64,000 bases of DNA from Halobacteriovorax sp. HLS (GTDB lineage Bacteria > Bdellovibrionota > Bacteriovoracia > Bacteriovoracales > Bacteriovoracaceae), in the NCBI RefSeq assembly GCF_004006665.1, contig NZ_QOCL01000003.1, positions 372,001 through 436,000 on the forward strand, in the 5' to 3' direction. A program made the position numbers and the translations under genes. The notes below the pieces were generated by a model. It was not told the origin of the DNA. It did no database searches and saw only the letters and a list, made by a program, of their open reading frames with translations. Shown here piece by piece: positions 1-9,200 of the stretch. The stretch's first letter is position 1, and each line of letters starts with the position of its first letter.

Positions 1-1
1 A

Positions 2-253
2 TTCGATGACACCGCAAGCTTTGATTACCTTGGTGGAACTGTAAGTGAATATATTAGATCAAAGTACAAAGGCGTTCTTATTGCTTCAGGTGGAAAAACG
101 AGTGAAGTTGCCGAACAAGATCTTCACTTAAATAAGTATGACTTAGTTGCCATTGGGAGGCCATTTATTGCAAACCCTGACTATGTAAGTCGTGTTAGGT
201 CTAATAGTTCTTTAGTGGACTATAATGAATCAATGTTAACTTCATTAGTGTAA
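2..253 (+). CDS. Old Yellow Enzyme family flavin oxidoreductase (C-terminal fragment, cut by the window edge)
   Basis: Only the last 83 residues are present; the reading frame is open from base 2 to a TAA at 251-253. The segment contains LIASGGKTSEVAEQ followed by VAIGRPFIANPDYVSRVR. That is the usual end of alkene reductases of the NemA/OYE type: a phosphate/FMN-binding strand, then the 'GRPFIANPDLV' signature. These enzymes use FMN and NAD(P)H to reduce activated C=C bonds or nitro-compounds in the cytoplasm. The substrate cannot be inferred. The active-site His/Asn pair and the start lie outside the window. Confidence 0.82.
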   Translation, partial: FDDTASFDYLGGTVSEYIRSKYKGVLIASGGKTSEVAEQDLHLNKYDLVAIGRPFIANPDYVSRVRSNSSLVDYNESMLTSLV

Positions 254-341
254 TAGTTAAGAGTTTTATACCGGAATATAGGGGTGCGCGTCTTTTAAAA
301 AAATGAGTTTGCTTTGATCCTTTAAAGAAGGAGCTTTATAA

Positions 342-899
342 ATGATCAAACTTTTTTTTGTAGGCCTACTATCTCTATATTCTATTAACTCTTATAGCTT
401 GGTTGGAGTAGGTGGTTATGTTCCTTTTGGTATGAGCACACAAAGTGAATCTGATGGATCAAGAAGAACCTTCTCTTTTGAGCCTTATGTCTATGCTAAT
501 ACAATCTTGTCAGCTCCCTATAATCATCTATTCTTACCTGAGGTTGGACTGGTTATTCATACAGCTGAGAAGTTTGACGACTATAGTAAGTCCACAATAT
601 TCTTGCTCTTAGATGTTGGGTACAAATTTACACCTGCATTGATTTTAAGGTATGGGCTAGGTTTGTTTAGAACTTCGATCAGCTCTGATGGTGGCGCTGT
701 TATATTAAATAATGGCTCTGGAACTTCAACATTTTATAAAGCGAGTGATTCTTCAACTAGTTATAATACAACTTGGAATCTAGGGCTTGAACATTCATTT
801 AACTCAAATTATTCTTTAAAGTTTCAGACATATCTGTTTGAACCAATTTCTTCTCAAAGAGATATTAGTTATTCTCTTTCAATTTCTTATTATAGGTAA
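342..899 (+). CDS. Small exported protein, probable outer-membrane beta-barrel
   Basis: 185 residues. The start follows a strong ribosome-binding site (AAGAAGGAG at 325-333). Residues 1-19 form a signal peptide (MIKLFFVGLLSLYSINSYS). The mature part has alternating hydrophobic strands rich in Tyr, Ser, Gly and Thr (for example YGLGLF, NTTWNLGLEH, SLKFQTYLF), ending SLSISYYR, which suits an 8-stranded barrel of about 165 residues. I recognise no specific family. The matrixin-like gene starts only 4 nt after its stop, so the two are probably co-transcribed. The barrel call rests on composition and pattern only. Confidence 0.7.
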   Translation: MIKLFFVGLLSLYSINSYSLVGVGGYVPFGMSTQSESDGSRRTFSFEPYVYANTILSAPYNHLFLPEVGLVIHTAEKFDDYSKSTIFLLLDVGYKFTPALILRYGLGLFRTSISSDGGAVILNNGSGTSTFYKASDSSTSYNTTWNLGLEHSFNSNYSLKFQTYLFEPISSQRDISYSLSISYYR

Positions 900-903
900 A
901 ATT

Positions 904-1671
904 ATGAAGGCCATTGCAGTATTTATTATTTGTATGAGTTGTTTTAATTCTAATGCATTTACTCTTGTCTCTAGTCCTCCTACAAAGTTTCCGGTGATGG
1001 AAGTAGTAGTTAATGTATCTAGTGACAGTTGTTCAGGAGCTGGTATTACGAATGAAGGTCTACTTGATTTAGTCGAAACAGCGGCCAATGATTTTTGGAA
1101 TAGTGTCACAACAAGTGCACTAGTTCTTAAAAGAGGTACTCTTGTGTCGACAACATTGAATGGAGTAACCTCTATAGGAGCTGCGGCCTCTCAGACTACA
1201 GCAAATACCATTATAGTTGGATGTTCTACAAATACGACTTTATTTCCAACTCCTGGGAGTGATAACACTCTTGGTGTAGGAGGAATTGGATCTTACTCAA
1301 GTGGAGTAAAGGGTGCCTTTCTCGTGAATGCTAATGGTAATTTTGTGAATCAAGGACAAACTGAGCGCTTAGCTGTCATCGCACATGAGCTTGGTCATGC
1401 TTTAGGTCTAGGTCATTCGTCTGACCCTATTGCTCTAATGTACTACTCTGTCAGTTCTAAAACACAAGAGAGATTAACTATGGATGATAAGGATGGCCTA
1501 ACTTATCTCTACCCGAACGAAGATGCTATTGCTGCTAGTTGTGGGAGTGTCTCATACAGTGGCGATAATGGAGGAGGCCCTAGCAGTTTATTGCTAACTC
1601 TTCTTGGATTTTTATTACTCATGAGATTCGCTCGTTTTGACAAAAAAAATGCCTCCATAATGGAGGCATAA
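904..1671 (+). CDS. Exported matrixin-like zinc metalloprotease with GlyGly-CTERM-like tail
   Basis: 255 residues from ATG 904; the frame is open further upstream to 838, but the 904 start gives a clean signal peptide (MKAIAVFIICMSCFNSNA) and lies 4 nt after the previous stop. The zinc site is HELGHALGLGH (His161, Glu162, His165, His171), the HExxHxxGxxH motif of metzincins, and Met179 in ALMYYS fits the Met-turn; matrixins (M10) are the closest match. There is no recognisable propeptide. The C-terminus has a Gly-rich stretch near residues 222-226, then a hydrophobic segment (SLLLTLLGFLLLM) and basic residues RFARFDKK, like GlyGly-CTERM proteins processed by rhombosortase. The last codons also encode a terminator for the opposing lysS gene. 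Confidence 0.85.
   Translation: MKAIAVFIICMSCFNSNAFTLVSSPPTKFPVMEVVVNVSSDSCSGAGITNEGLLDLVETAANDFWNSVTTSALVLKRGTLVSTTLNGVTSIGAAASQTTANTIIVGCSTNTTLFPTPGSDNTLGVGGIGSYSSGVKGAFLVNANGNFVNQGQTERLAVIAHELGHALGLGHSSDPIALMYYSVSSKTQERLTMDDKDGLTYLYPNEDAIAASCGSVSYSGDNGGGPSSLLLTLLGFLLLMRFARFDKKNASIMEA
1642..1669 (-). terminator. Rho-independent terminator of lysS, inside the matrixin coding sequence
   Basis: A perfect 10-bp stem (ATGCCTCCAT at 1649-1658, ATGGAGGCAT at 1660-1669) is followed on the minus strand by eight T residues (A8 at 1642-1649 on the plus strand). It lies just past the lysS stop at 1674 and is translated as the final residues of the convergent protease gene. On the plus strand there is no good T-tract, so it serves lysS mainly. 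Confidence 0.85.
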
Positions 1672-1673
1672 AA

Positions 1674-3260
1674 CTATTTAAATAGTTGTAGAACTCTGTC
1701 TTTACCAATGGTTCGAATGAAGCCTGCTAATTTAGGTCCTTTCTCTTTGCAGATTAACTTTTGGTACATAACAGGAAATACATCATTTGGCTGAACTTCA
1801 ACGGCATGAATGATTTCATACATCTTTTCATGAAGTTCTTTGTCTGTTGATATTGAATCCCAATCACTTTCCATAAAGCTAGTAAACTTATTCATAAATT
1901 CTTTTTGCTTATCATCAACAGAGTATTCTACTGCAGATTTATTAATCTGAAATTTAAACTCTTCTGGAGCATAGTTTTCAAGCCAAAATAGTGCACATGT
2001 ACTTCTTTCGTTAAAGCGCCTCTGATCACGTTGTGTTTTGATTTCATCTTTGTAATAGTTTCTTGCTTGATCAATATTTCCGTCATTAATTTGTAAGATA
2101 TTGCAAAGATGTCTAAAAGACGGCTGAAACGGACACTGCTCTGGTTGCTCGCTAATTTGAGAGAGTTCATAAACTCTCTTGGCCATATTTACTTTCTTTT
2201 CGTTACCGGCCTCTAGACCATATGCAAGTCTTTCTTGTCTGTCGAAGTCTTCGTAAGTTTTTAGTACATCTAGGTCAAAGCTAACAGCGAAGTCTACGTT
2301 AGACTTGTATGAAGCAAAAATCCATCTGACCATTTCTGGCTCATAGACTTTTAAAATATCATTTACAGTGATTAGATTTCCACTTGAAGAAGACATCTTC
2401 CCACCAGCGCCTTTAATAGATACGAAGTCATATTGTAGGTAGACTGGAGTCTCTCCACCAAATAACTTCACGATCTCTTTAGCTGTTGTATATGAACCAC
2501 CTTGCGAAGAGTGATCTTTACCACCTGGCTCAAAGTCTACGTTTTCATATACCCAACGCATAGGCCAATCAACTCGCCAAGGAAGCTTTACCTTGTCAGT
2601 TGTCATTAGGTCTATCTCGCCTGTGTAGTCATGTTTCTTATGCTTATATGTAATTTTACTAACACCATCCCAACCAGTTATTTCTGTTTCATCAGTCTTA
2701 TACTTTTCACAGTAAACACTGATCGGGTAGTATTCGTCTCCGTATGGTGTACTTCTATATTCATTTAAAATTTTTGCAATATCAGCTTTCATGTTAAGAG
2801 CTTTCTTGATTTCTTCTTTGTAATCACCTGCTCTATATTTCTTTGCTTGATAAATTGGTTGAACTTCAACTCCAACTTTTCCAAGTTGTGCTTCGAAGCT
2901 TTGTTCGTGGTGGGCCGCATAAGACTCAGCTTCATCAAAAGGATCTGGTGTATCAACGATGGGTTGAAATAAATATGCTTCTAGTTCATCTTGTTTTGGA
3001 AGATTTTTTGGAACCTTTCTAAAAGTGTCATAATCATCCCAGCTGAAAATAAATCTTACTTTTTTTCCTCTTGCTCTTAGAGCGCGAGCAACGAAATCAA
3101 CTGTGATTACTTCTCGGAAGTTTCCAAAGTGTACAACACCAGAAGGAGTGATTCCACTTGCTACTGTGTACTCTTCTTTGTCGCCTCTTTGTCTGATTAT
3201 TCTGTCTGCAGTAAAATCTGCCCAATGAACTAATGTATTTTGATTCTTGTCTTGACTCAT
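1674..3260 (-). CDS. lysS: Lysyl-tRNA synthetase, class I
   Basis: 528 residues, charging tRNA-Lys in the cytoplasm. This is the class I type (LysK of archaea, spirochaetes and some proteobacteria), not the usual bacterial class II enzyme. The Rossmann signature is GITPSGVVHFGNFREV, with HFGN (residues 44-47) in place of HIGH. The KMSKS loop is GGKMSSSSGN with Lys288. The sequence FSWDDYDTFRKVP and the long helical C-terminal anticodon-binding half (about 350-528) also fit the family and its length. The start ATG is preceded by AAAAAGGA at somewhat long spacing. It converges on the matrixin gene with 2 nt between stops, and its terminator lies within that gene. I see no class II lysS in the window. 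Confidence 0.95.
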   Translation of the reverse strand: MSQDKNQNTLVHWADFTADRIIRQRGDKEEYTVASGITPSGVVHFGNFREVITVDFVARALRARGKKVRFIFSWDDYDTFRKVPKNLPKQDELEAYLFQPIVDTPDPFDEAESYAAHHEQSFEAQLGKVGVEVQPIYQAKKYRAGDYKEEIKKALNMKADIAKILNEYRSTPYGDEYYPISVYCEKYKTDETEITGWDGVSKITYKHKKHDYTGEIDLMTTDKVKLPWRVDWPMRWVYENVDFEPGGKDHSSQGGSYTTAKEIVKLFGGETPVYLQYDFVSIKGAGGKMSSSSGNLITVNDILKVYEPEMVRWIFASYKSNVDFAVSFDLDVLKTYEDFDRQERLAYGLEAGNEKKVNMAKRVYELSQISEQPEQCPFQPSFRHLCNILQINDGNIDQARNYYKDEIKTQRDQRRFNERSTCALFWLENYAPEEFKFQINKSAVEYSVDDKQKEFMNKFTSFMESDWDSISTDKELHEKMYEIIHAVEVQPNDVFPVMYQKLICKEKGPKLAGFIRTIGKDRVLQLFK

Positions 3261-3386
3261 TTTGTCAAAATCCTTTTTCTACAAATTGTTAACTATTGCG
3301 AGCTAGATTAGCATTATCTCTTCAATGCGTTAAGTAAAATGTCTATAAATATGTGTGTTTAAAGGCCTAATTAGTGTTAACTCACA

Positions 3387-3415
3387 TTGACCTAATGGGT
3401 TAGATTTGCTTAAAT
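3387..3415 (+). promoter_or_regulatory. Sigma70-like promoter for the small membrane protein
   Basis: TTGACC (3387-3392), a 17-nt spacer, and TTAAAT (3410-3415) make a near-consensus -35/-10 pair. The predicted start, around 3421, leaves a leader of about 15 nt that holds the AAGGGGG ribosome-binding site (3423-3429). It faces away from lysS. Confidence 0.55.
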
Positions 3416-3436
3416 TCCTCTCAAGGGGGCCTGGCC

Positions 3437-3622
3437 ATGATTATACATTTTATATTAAGACTGATTTTTTTCTACTGTTTATTTGTAGTGATTAAAGCAA
3501 TTTTAAAGAAATTTATGGTAACTCAGGCACCTGCGCAAAAGAGTCATCACGCAAGGACATCTCAGGCTCGACCATCAGATGTATTTGAGGCCGAGTATAA
3601 AGTTGTTAATGAAGAGAAATAA
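3437..3622 (+). CDS. Small single-pass membrane protein
   Basis: 61 residues. A strong Shine-Dalgarno (AGGGGG at 3424-3429, spacing 7) and a good upstream promoter support it. Residues 4-24 (HFILRLIFFYCLFVVIKAILK) form one membrane helix, followed by a basic stretch and a charged tail ending DVFEAEYKVVNEEK. Tails of the form 'D-x-x-EAEYKVV' occur on many small uncharacterised membrane proteins. No function can be given. Its stop abuts the stop of the convergent 822-residue gene with no gap. Confidence 0.65.
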   Translation: MIIHFILRLIFFYCLFVVIKAILKKFMVTQAPAQKSHHARTSQARPSDVFEAEYKVVNEEK

Positions 3623-3640
3623 CTAGATTTTGTAATCTAG
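3623..3640. repeat. Small inverted repeat at a convergent gene junction
   Basis: CTAGATT (3623-3629) and AATCTAG (3634-3640) form a 7-bp stem with a 4-nt loop, right where two convergent genes end. It is AT-rich and has no T-tract, so it is at best a weak transcription barrier. Confidence 0.35.
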
Positions 3641-6091
3641 GATGATTCTTGCTACGGGGGTTATTCTTTCGTGGGAAATGAGATCTAGAACTAGCTTTCC
3701 ATTTTGTACTCGCAAAAACCATTGCTCAATTCCAATATTAGTATCATGCTGATTTAAGACCTCACCATTTGAGTTATAAAAAAGTGAGAATGTTGAGTGT
3801 TTATCTATCGGAGAGTCTTTGTAATAGCTACTTAAGTCAAAAGGTTCTATACCAACTAATTTGTAAACACCTTTTACATTGTCAGTTTGCCACGGTCTGA
3901 GGGTACTTTGGAATTTCTCTCTTTGAATTTTTGATCTAAGTTCACTTATAGAAATATTTCCTATGATTAAGTTGAAATCTTTTGAAGTAAGGTTAATAGT
4001 CAATTTGTCATCCTTTTCACTTTTAGCAATATTGGCCTTAGTAAAAGAATAGACATTTGAAAAGTCATACTTAACTCTATATTTTTCATTTTTTAATAAA
4101 GCTTGATCATACTCTGTAGTTTCAACAGGTGAGGACTTTCTATTTTGCCCAACGTAGACACCGTCCACCTCAAACTTGCTTAGATGAACCTGATACTTTA
4201 TCAAGTCTTCATAATAGAAAAAGTTAATAGGAACAATTGAACAGGTTTTCTTTTCCCAATATTTTAGACTATTGCTTAAGTAATGAGGCTTCGGTGGGAA
4301 GAAGTGTTTTGGAGGTCCTAACTTTTTAAGCTCTTTATCATTGCAAGGAGTTTTTACGTAAATAATAGGTGTTTTAAAACTATTGTACCCGGACTTCTTT
4401 CTGGTTTCTGATGGAAATTGATCATATTCAATACGGCCCAAGTCGTACTTAAATTTGACCTCTTTAAAGTTCACCTCTTTATCAAGATAATCGTTTTTGA
4501 TTTTTTCTATGGAACAATTGTCTGTAGCTTTTGAAAATGATCCAATAGATTTCCAGCTGTATTCATCTTCTTTAAAATTTGACCATAGTGAAACAGTGAA
4601 GTCTTTCAGGTTGAATCCAAAATTAGAGATTAGTTTTCCTTGATCGTAGAATTTAGACATTCTTTCTTCAGTGTAATATGGTGTTTGATCTAAAATAGAG
4701 TTTACAACACTGACTGGAACATGAAAGTTAGACTTTATTATACCTGGCCATTCAAATTCAAAGTTACCTGCACCTCTACAGTTGTTTGTGATGATAAACT
4801 CCTCAAGAGGGAATCTCCTATTATCCCTTTCAAAAAGAATCTTATCAACTTGTAACTCAGAGAAGTTATTTCTTTTAAAGACGAAAGATTTTCTTTCATA
4901 TTCACTAAGATGTCTTTTTACTCTTTGAGTGCAACTAGAAATATTTTTCTTTGATTTTTGCCAATATATAGATTTAAAGTTAAAAGGGCCTACCTTTATT
5001 AGCTTATCAAAGTCCATGGATTTGAAGTAGAAGAAGAACTGATTGGTCTCATTGATCTTGGTAAGCTCTACTTGTGTTAATACTTTCTTGTTAATATATT
5101 TATTGATTTTAATGGAGTCTTTGTCATCAGCTAGCTTAGAGTGGTCAATGTCCATATTAGCTAAAGAAACTTCATCTATACTGACTTGATCTACATAAGC
5201 GAGATTTCCTTTTTCTTCCTTTGCTCCCGAGAAATTAAAAGATGAAATAATGCTTTCTAGAACACTTTTGGAATGATTTTCTAAATTAAGTGATCTATCT
5301 AGTAGAACTTCGTATAGGTTATCTCTATTGAGATAATCTGAAAATTTTTCGATGATAGAAATGTCATTCTTCTTCTTTAATATAGATTCAATAATTAGAA
5401 CAGCAATACTATCTTTTAGAGCATCTAGCTCTTTTGGCCAATCCTTGGGAGAGTTGGTTAGGTCTACATAATTTCTTAGCGCAGGAATGTTTAATTTTCT
5501 ATCAGCTACCTTTTGGCACATTAAGGATTCATTTATAAAAGCACTATTTAAAACATATATTATTCTAGTTGGTATTAGAAATTTTTCACTATATTCAATA
5601 TAGTAGTTTGAACTATTTATTGCTTTAAGACTTTTAGGAAGTGTTTCACTCTTGTGTGCAAAGAGGTTATTATTTAGAAGTTCTATTGTGATATTTGGAA
5701 AAAAGGAATTCTTTGAATTTTTTAAAATCGGAGAAACTTCTAAGCGCTGTAAACTTTTGTGGTTATAACGAATCTGAAAATTTGGATCTTTTAGCTTAAG
5801 CTTATTACTTAGTTCTATTAAGTTAATTCTCTTTAGGCCAGTGCTCTCGTCGCTCCAGTACCAAGACCCTTTATTGAAAAATTTCTTGGAATTTTCGGTC
5901 TCTATATAGAAGGTGGATAAGTCCCTACCTTTATTTTTGATTACGTGTTGATTCTTGGAAAATGCACCTAACTCTCCATTTTTATTGAGAGTGTTCTCGC
6001 AAGTAAAGCTTTGAAGTGCGTAGATTCCTTTTGTGCTGATAATTAATAGTAACATGCTGATAATACGGCAATAGCCCATTCTTCTAGTCAC
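3623..6091 (-). CDS. Large exported protein of unknown function
   Basis: 822 residues. GTG start at 6091, chosen because AGGAG lies 6 nt upstream; an in-frame ATG four codons later is the alternative. The N-terminus is a signal peptide (about residues 1-25, ending near GIYALQS). The mature protein is rich in Lys, Asn, Ser and Tyr, has scattered cysteines (for example FTCENTLN, SLMCQK, NNCRGAG, KKTCSIVP), and shows no transmembrane helix, Walker motif or metal site that I can name. It looks like a multi-domain periplasmic or surface protein made mainly of beta strands. It has no operon partner and is divergent from the giant Cys-rich gene 162 nt away. I cannot assign a family. Confidence 0.8.
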   Translation of the reverse strand: MTRRMGYCRIISMLLLIISTKGIYALQSFTCENTLNKNGELGAFSKNQHVIKNKGRDLSTFYIETENSKKFFNKGSWYWSDESTGLKRINLIELSNKLKLKDPNFQIRYNHKSLQRLEVSPILKNSKNSFFPNITIELLNNNLFAHKSETLPKSLKAINSSNYYIEYSEKFLIPTRIIYVLNSAFINESLMCQKVADRKLNIPALRNYVDLTNSPKDWPKELDALKDSIAVLIIESILKKKNDISIIEKFSDYLNRDNLYEVLLDRSLNLENHSKSVLESIISSFNFSGAKEEKGNLAYVDQVSIDEVSLANMDIDHSKLADDKDSIKINKYINKKVLTQVELTKINETNQFFFYFKSMDFDKLIKVGPFNFKSIYWQKSKKNISSCTQRVKRHLSEYERKSFVFKRNNFSELQVDKILFERDNRRFPLEEFIITNNCRGAGNFEFEWPGIIKSNFHVPVSVVNSILDQTPYYTEERMSKFYDQGKLISNFGFNLKDFTVSLWSNFKEDEYSWKSIGSFSKATDNCSIEKIKNDYLDKEVNFKEVKFKYDLGRIEYDQFPSETRKKSGYNSFKTPIIYVKTPCNDKELKKLGPPKHFFPPKPHYLSNSLKYWEKKTCSIVPINFFYYEDLIKYQVHLSKFEVDGVYVGQNRKSSPVETTEYDQALLKNEKYRVKYDFSNVYSFTKANIAKSEKDDKLTINLTSKDFNLIIGNISISELRSKIQREKFQSTLRPWQTDNVKGVYKLVGIEPFDLSSYYKDSPIDKHSTFSLFYNSNGEVLNQHDTNIGIEQWFLRVQNGKLVLDLISHERITPVARIILDYKI

Positions 6092-6253
6092 TGTAATCTC
6101 CTATTAATTTTGTTTTCAATCAATAATAACTGTTCGTATTTAAACGAGAAAGGGGAAAAAAATAACCACCCGTATTAGGTTAGTATCGATAAATTTAATC
6201 TAATGTTAAAATTTTATCATATTTATATTGTACTAGAACGTAAGAGGGACGTA

Positions 6254-9200
6254 ATGAAAAATCTAATTAGCATATTGCTTCTTGTAATGCTTGGCCAATT
6301 CAGCTTCGCACAAGGAACATCTAACAGCACCAACACGGACTCAAGTGGTAATGTTATCGATCCTCTTGATAATTATATCGACCCTGCAACTCAGCTTGAT
6401 TATAAAGCTCAATTAGAAAAGCTAAATGATGATCAAAAAGAGGTTGTTTTTGAACGTTGTATGATGTTCACAATCCAAGCGGAAATGGGGCAATCTGGTG
6501 AGGACTCTATGAGTGCTGCAGATATTGAAGCCTATGAAAATCTAGTTGCTCAACAATGTAAGTGTGTTGCTGATGGTAGTACATGGGTAAAAGAGTCTAC
6601 TATGAAGGGTGAGTGTAAGGCCGACCAGCCAGCTGAAAAAGACTTACTTGTTCATACAATGGACCTATGTGTTGGGCAGATGCAATTAACAGACGATAAT
6701 TGTAAAAATAATATGACTGACTCTTGTGTTAATGATTTTAGGTATCAGTGTTATCAGTATATGACTCAGCCTCAAGAGTTTTCTGAAAAATCAAATCCTG
6801 TTCTTAATAAATGTGAGTATGATGATCAAACTAAGAATATTAAAATGGAATGTCGTTCATATTGTTACATAAGAAAAACATGTGAAGTTACGCAAGAGGA
6901 TTTTAAGAATAGAAAAATTGGAAATATTTATTTATTACAAAAGAAGAGTAGATCATCTTGTGTAAAGGGTTCTACCTATGGAATCGATAGCGATAATAAA
7001 ATGTGGGTTAATAACTCTTGTCATGGTGAATTCGCTATTCAGTATAAAGATCCAAAATGTGGTTTTAGACCAACATGTTCTCCTAAGCCTCATGAAACAG
7101 ATAATATCACTCAGTCAGGTACACAAACATTTGATATGGTTTGTGATGGTAAGATGGCCGAAGTTGAAGGTGGAAAATTCTTCTGTAAGGCACATGTAAA
7201 GAAAATTGGAACTGATGGAAAAATGACTGATGAGCCAGATTACGGAAAAGAAATTACTTATATCTCAGATGTTAAGTTAGGAAAGAAGATTGGTGCGGCC
7301 AAGTGTAACCAAGGTGGTAACGGAAGTGCGATTGATTTTAGTCCTAGAAATAAAGGTTCAAATGCTGAAGGCTGGGGGATTGAAGTCCAAAATAAGTGTC
7401 ATTCGACTTTTACAGTAACTGCAAAGTGGAAATTAAAGCTTTGTACTCTTGCAGGTCAAGAGACTACTTCTGGTGATACTTGTTGTGGAGGACTTTACTT
7501 TGATAATGTTACGAAAACATGTAATGTTCCGGCATTTAACCCAGGTCCAGTAGAAGAAGAAGCGGCACTTGCTCTTGATTATTCAAAAAATGCTTGTAGT
7601 CCTGAGATTCCAGCTGATGCTCAAGGTATTGTTGATAAATACTTTGTAGAGCTTGGTTACTATGAAAATATGTTTACTTTAATTGATGGTAGTTCTGATG
7701 GTATTAGCTCTATTGAAACACCTGTGGCCAGAGCTAAGAGACTTGCTGCTAATTCTGAATATGATGAATGGAAAGAAGCTGAAATGGCACGTCTAGATAA
7801 AGAAAAGGCTGAGTTTGAAAAGACTGCTGAAGCAATGTCTGATGCAGCAGCAAAAGAAGAATTTGTAAAAGCTCAAGAAACAGCTCATAGAGAGAAAGTA
7901 TTAGCACTTGAAGAAGAGATCACTAAGAGAAAGAATGCTCTTGCTGAACTTGAAATGGATGCTGATAAGACTGCTACCGAAATCCGTAAGTCTACTTATG
8001 ACTCTGTTAAGCTAGTTCATGACGCTGTCGTTAGATTTAGAGCTGAGTGGTCTGAGCAAACAGGTCAATTCAACGATGCTGAAAAGCATCTTAGAGAACA
8101 AGGTGAACAGTATACTGCATACTTGAAAAAGGTTGACTCTAAGAAGGTTGAAAAAGAAGATACTGAAGCGATTAAAGGTAATATTTTTATGGGAATGGAT
8201 ATTCAAGGGATGTCTCATGAAAGTCAAAAATTGGCCAAGCATATGCAGATCTCTTATATCATGTCGATTAAGAATGCTTTAGTGAAGTATGAAGCTGATT
8301 TAGAAAAGGCCGCTCATGCTGGTCAGAACCTTGCTTGGTACTGTGCTCATAATGAAAATTGTTCTGAATATAACTGGCTTATTAGAGATAGATCAAAAGA
8401 AGAAGTTGTAGACTTCCTTCATGATGCTCCTCACCCATTTAAATTGGTTCAGGCCAGAGGAAGAATGCTTCCAAAGATTTCTAAAGTTAACAAGTTACTT
8501 GTAGATACTGATGTTTACTCAAAGTTTGAGCAAAGTGAAGGATCGCAAAAAGGAATGGCGAATCTTGATATTATGAATCAGTTCTTTTCTTATCAAGCAC
8601 AAGATAAGGTACCATTTCCTAAGAATGAAGTTGAAGGAGATGCAGCAGCTTCAAAAGATGCTGATAAGATTTTAAATTTATTTAGACAGTATACTCAAGA
8701 GTTTCCACTTAGAGAGAATAGTCTTTTCAAAGATAATGAAATCTTAAAAAATTACCTAGCTGTGTCTAAAGAAGGTAAGAATAAAGATGGACTGCCGCTT
8801 TACTGTGAAAAGCAAGAAGATTACGATGTTAGAGTACCAATTGGTAAAGCTATTGAACCTTTAAGAATGTTACAAATGGTTAGAGTTGTTAAGAAGTTCT
8901 ATGACTTATACCTTGAAGCCTATTCTGCGAATGAGAAGTGTCTTATTGCTCTAGACGCTGATCGTGACCCTAATGCTGGTAGAGCAGATCTTGATCTTAG
9001 ATTAACTCAAAGAGCTGGTGGTGAACAAATTGTTCCTAAGGCCCAGAATCAGGACAGAAGTTTTGTGAATGGTTTTGCAGGAAATCTTAAGTCACTAATG
9101 GGAGGAACATTTGGTAGTGTTCCAGAAGGTTCTTTCTTTGATAACTTAAGTAATAGAGAGCCAGGAAGTTCTAACTTAGATGCTAAGGCCGAAAGTGAAT

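Noticed and set aside
879-1109. A 76-codon minus-strand ORF over the matrixin gene start
   Set aside because: Overlaps the signal peptide and propeptide region of a well supported gene and has no ribosome-binding site.
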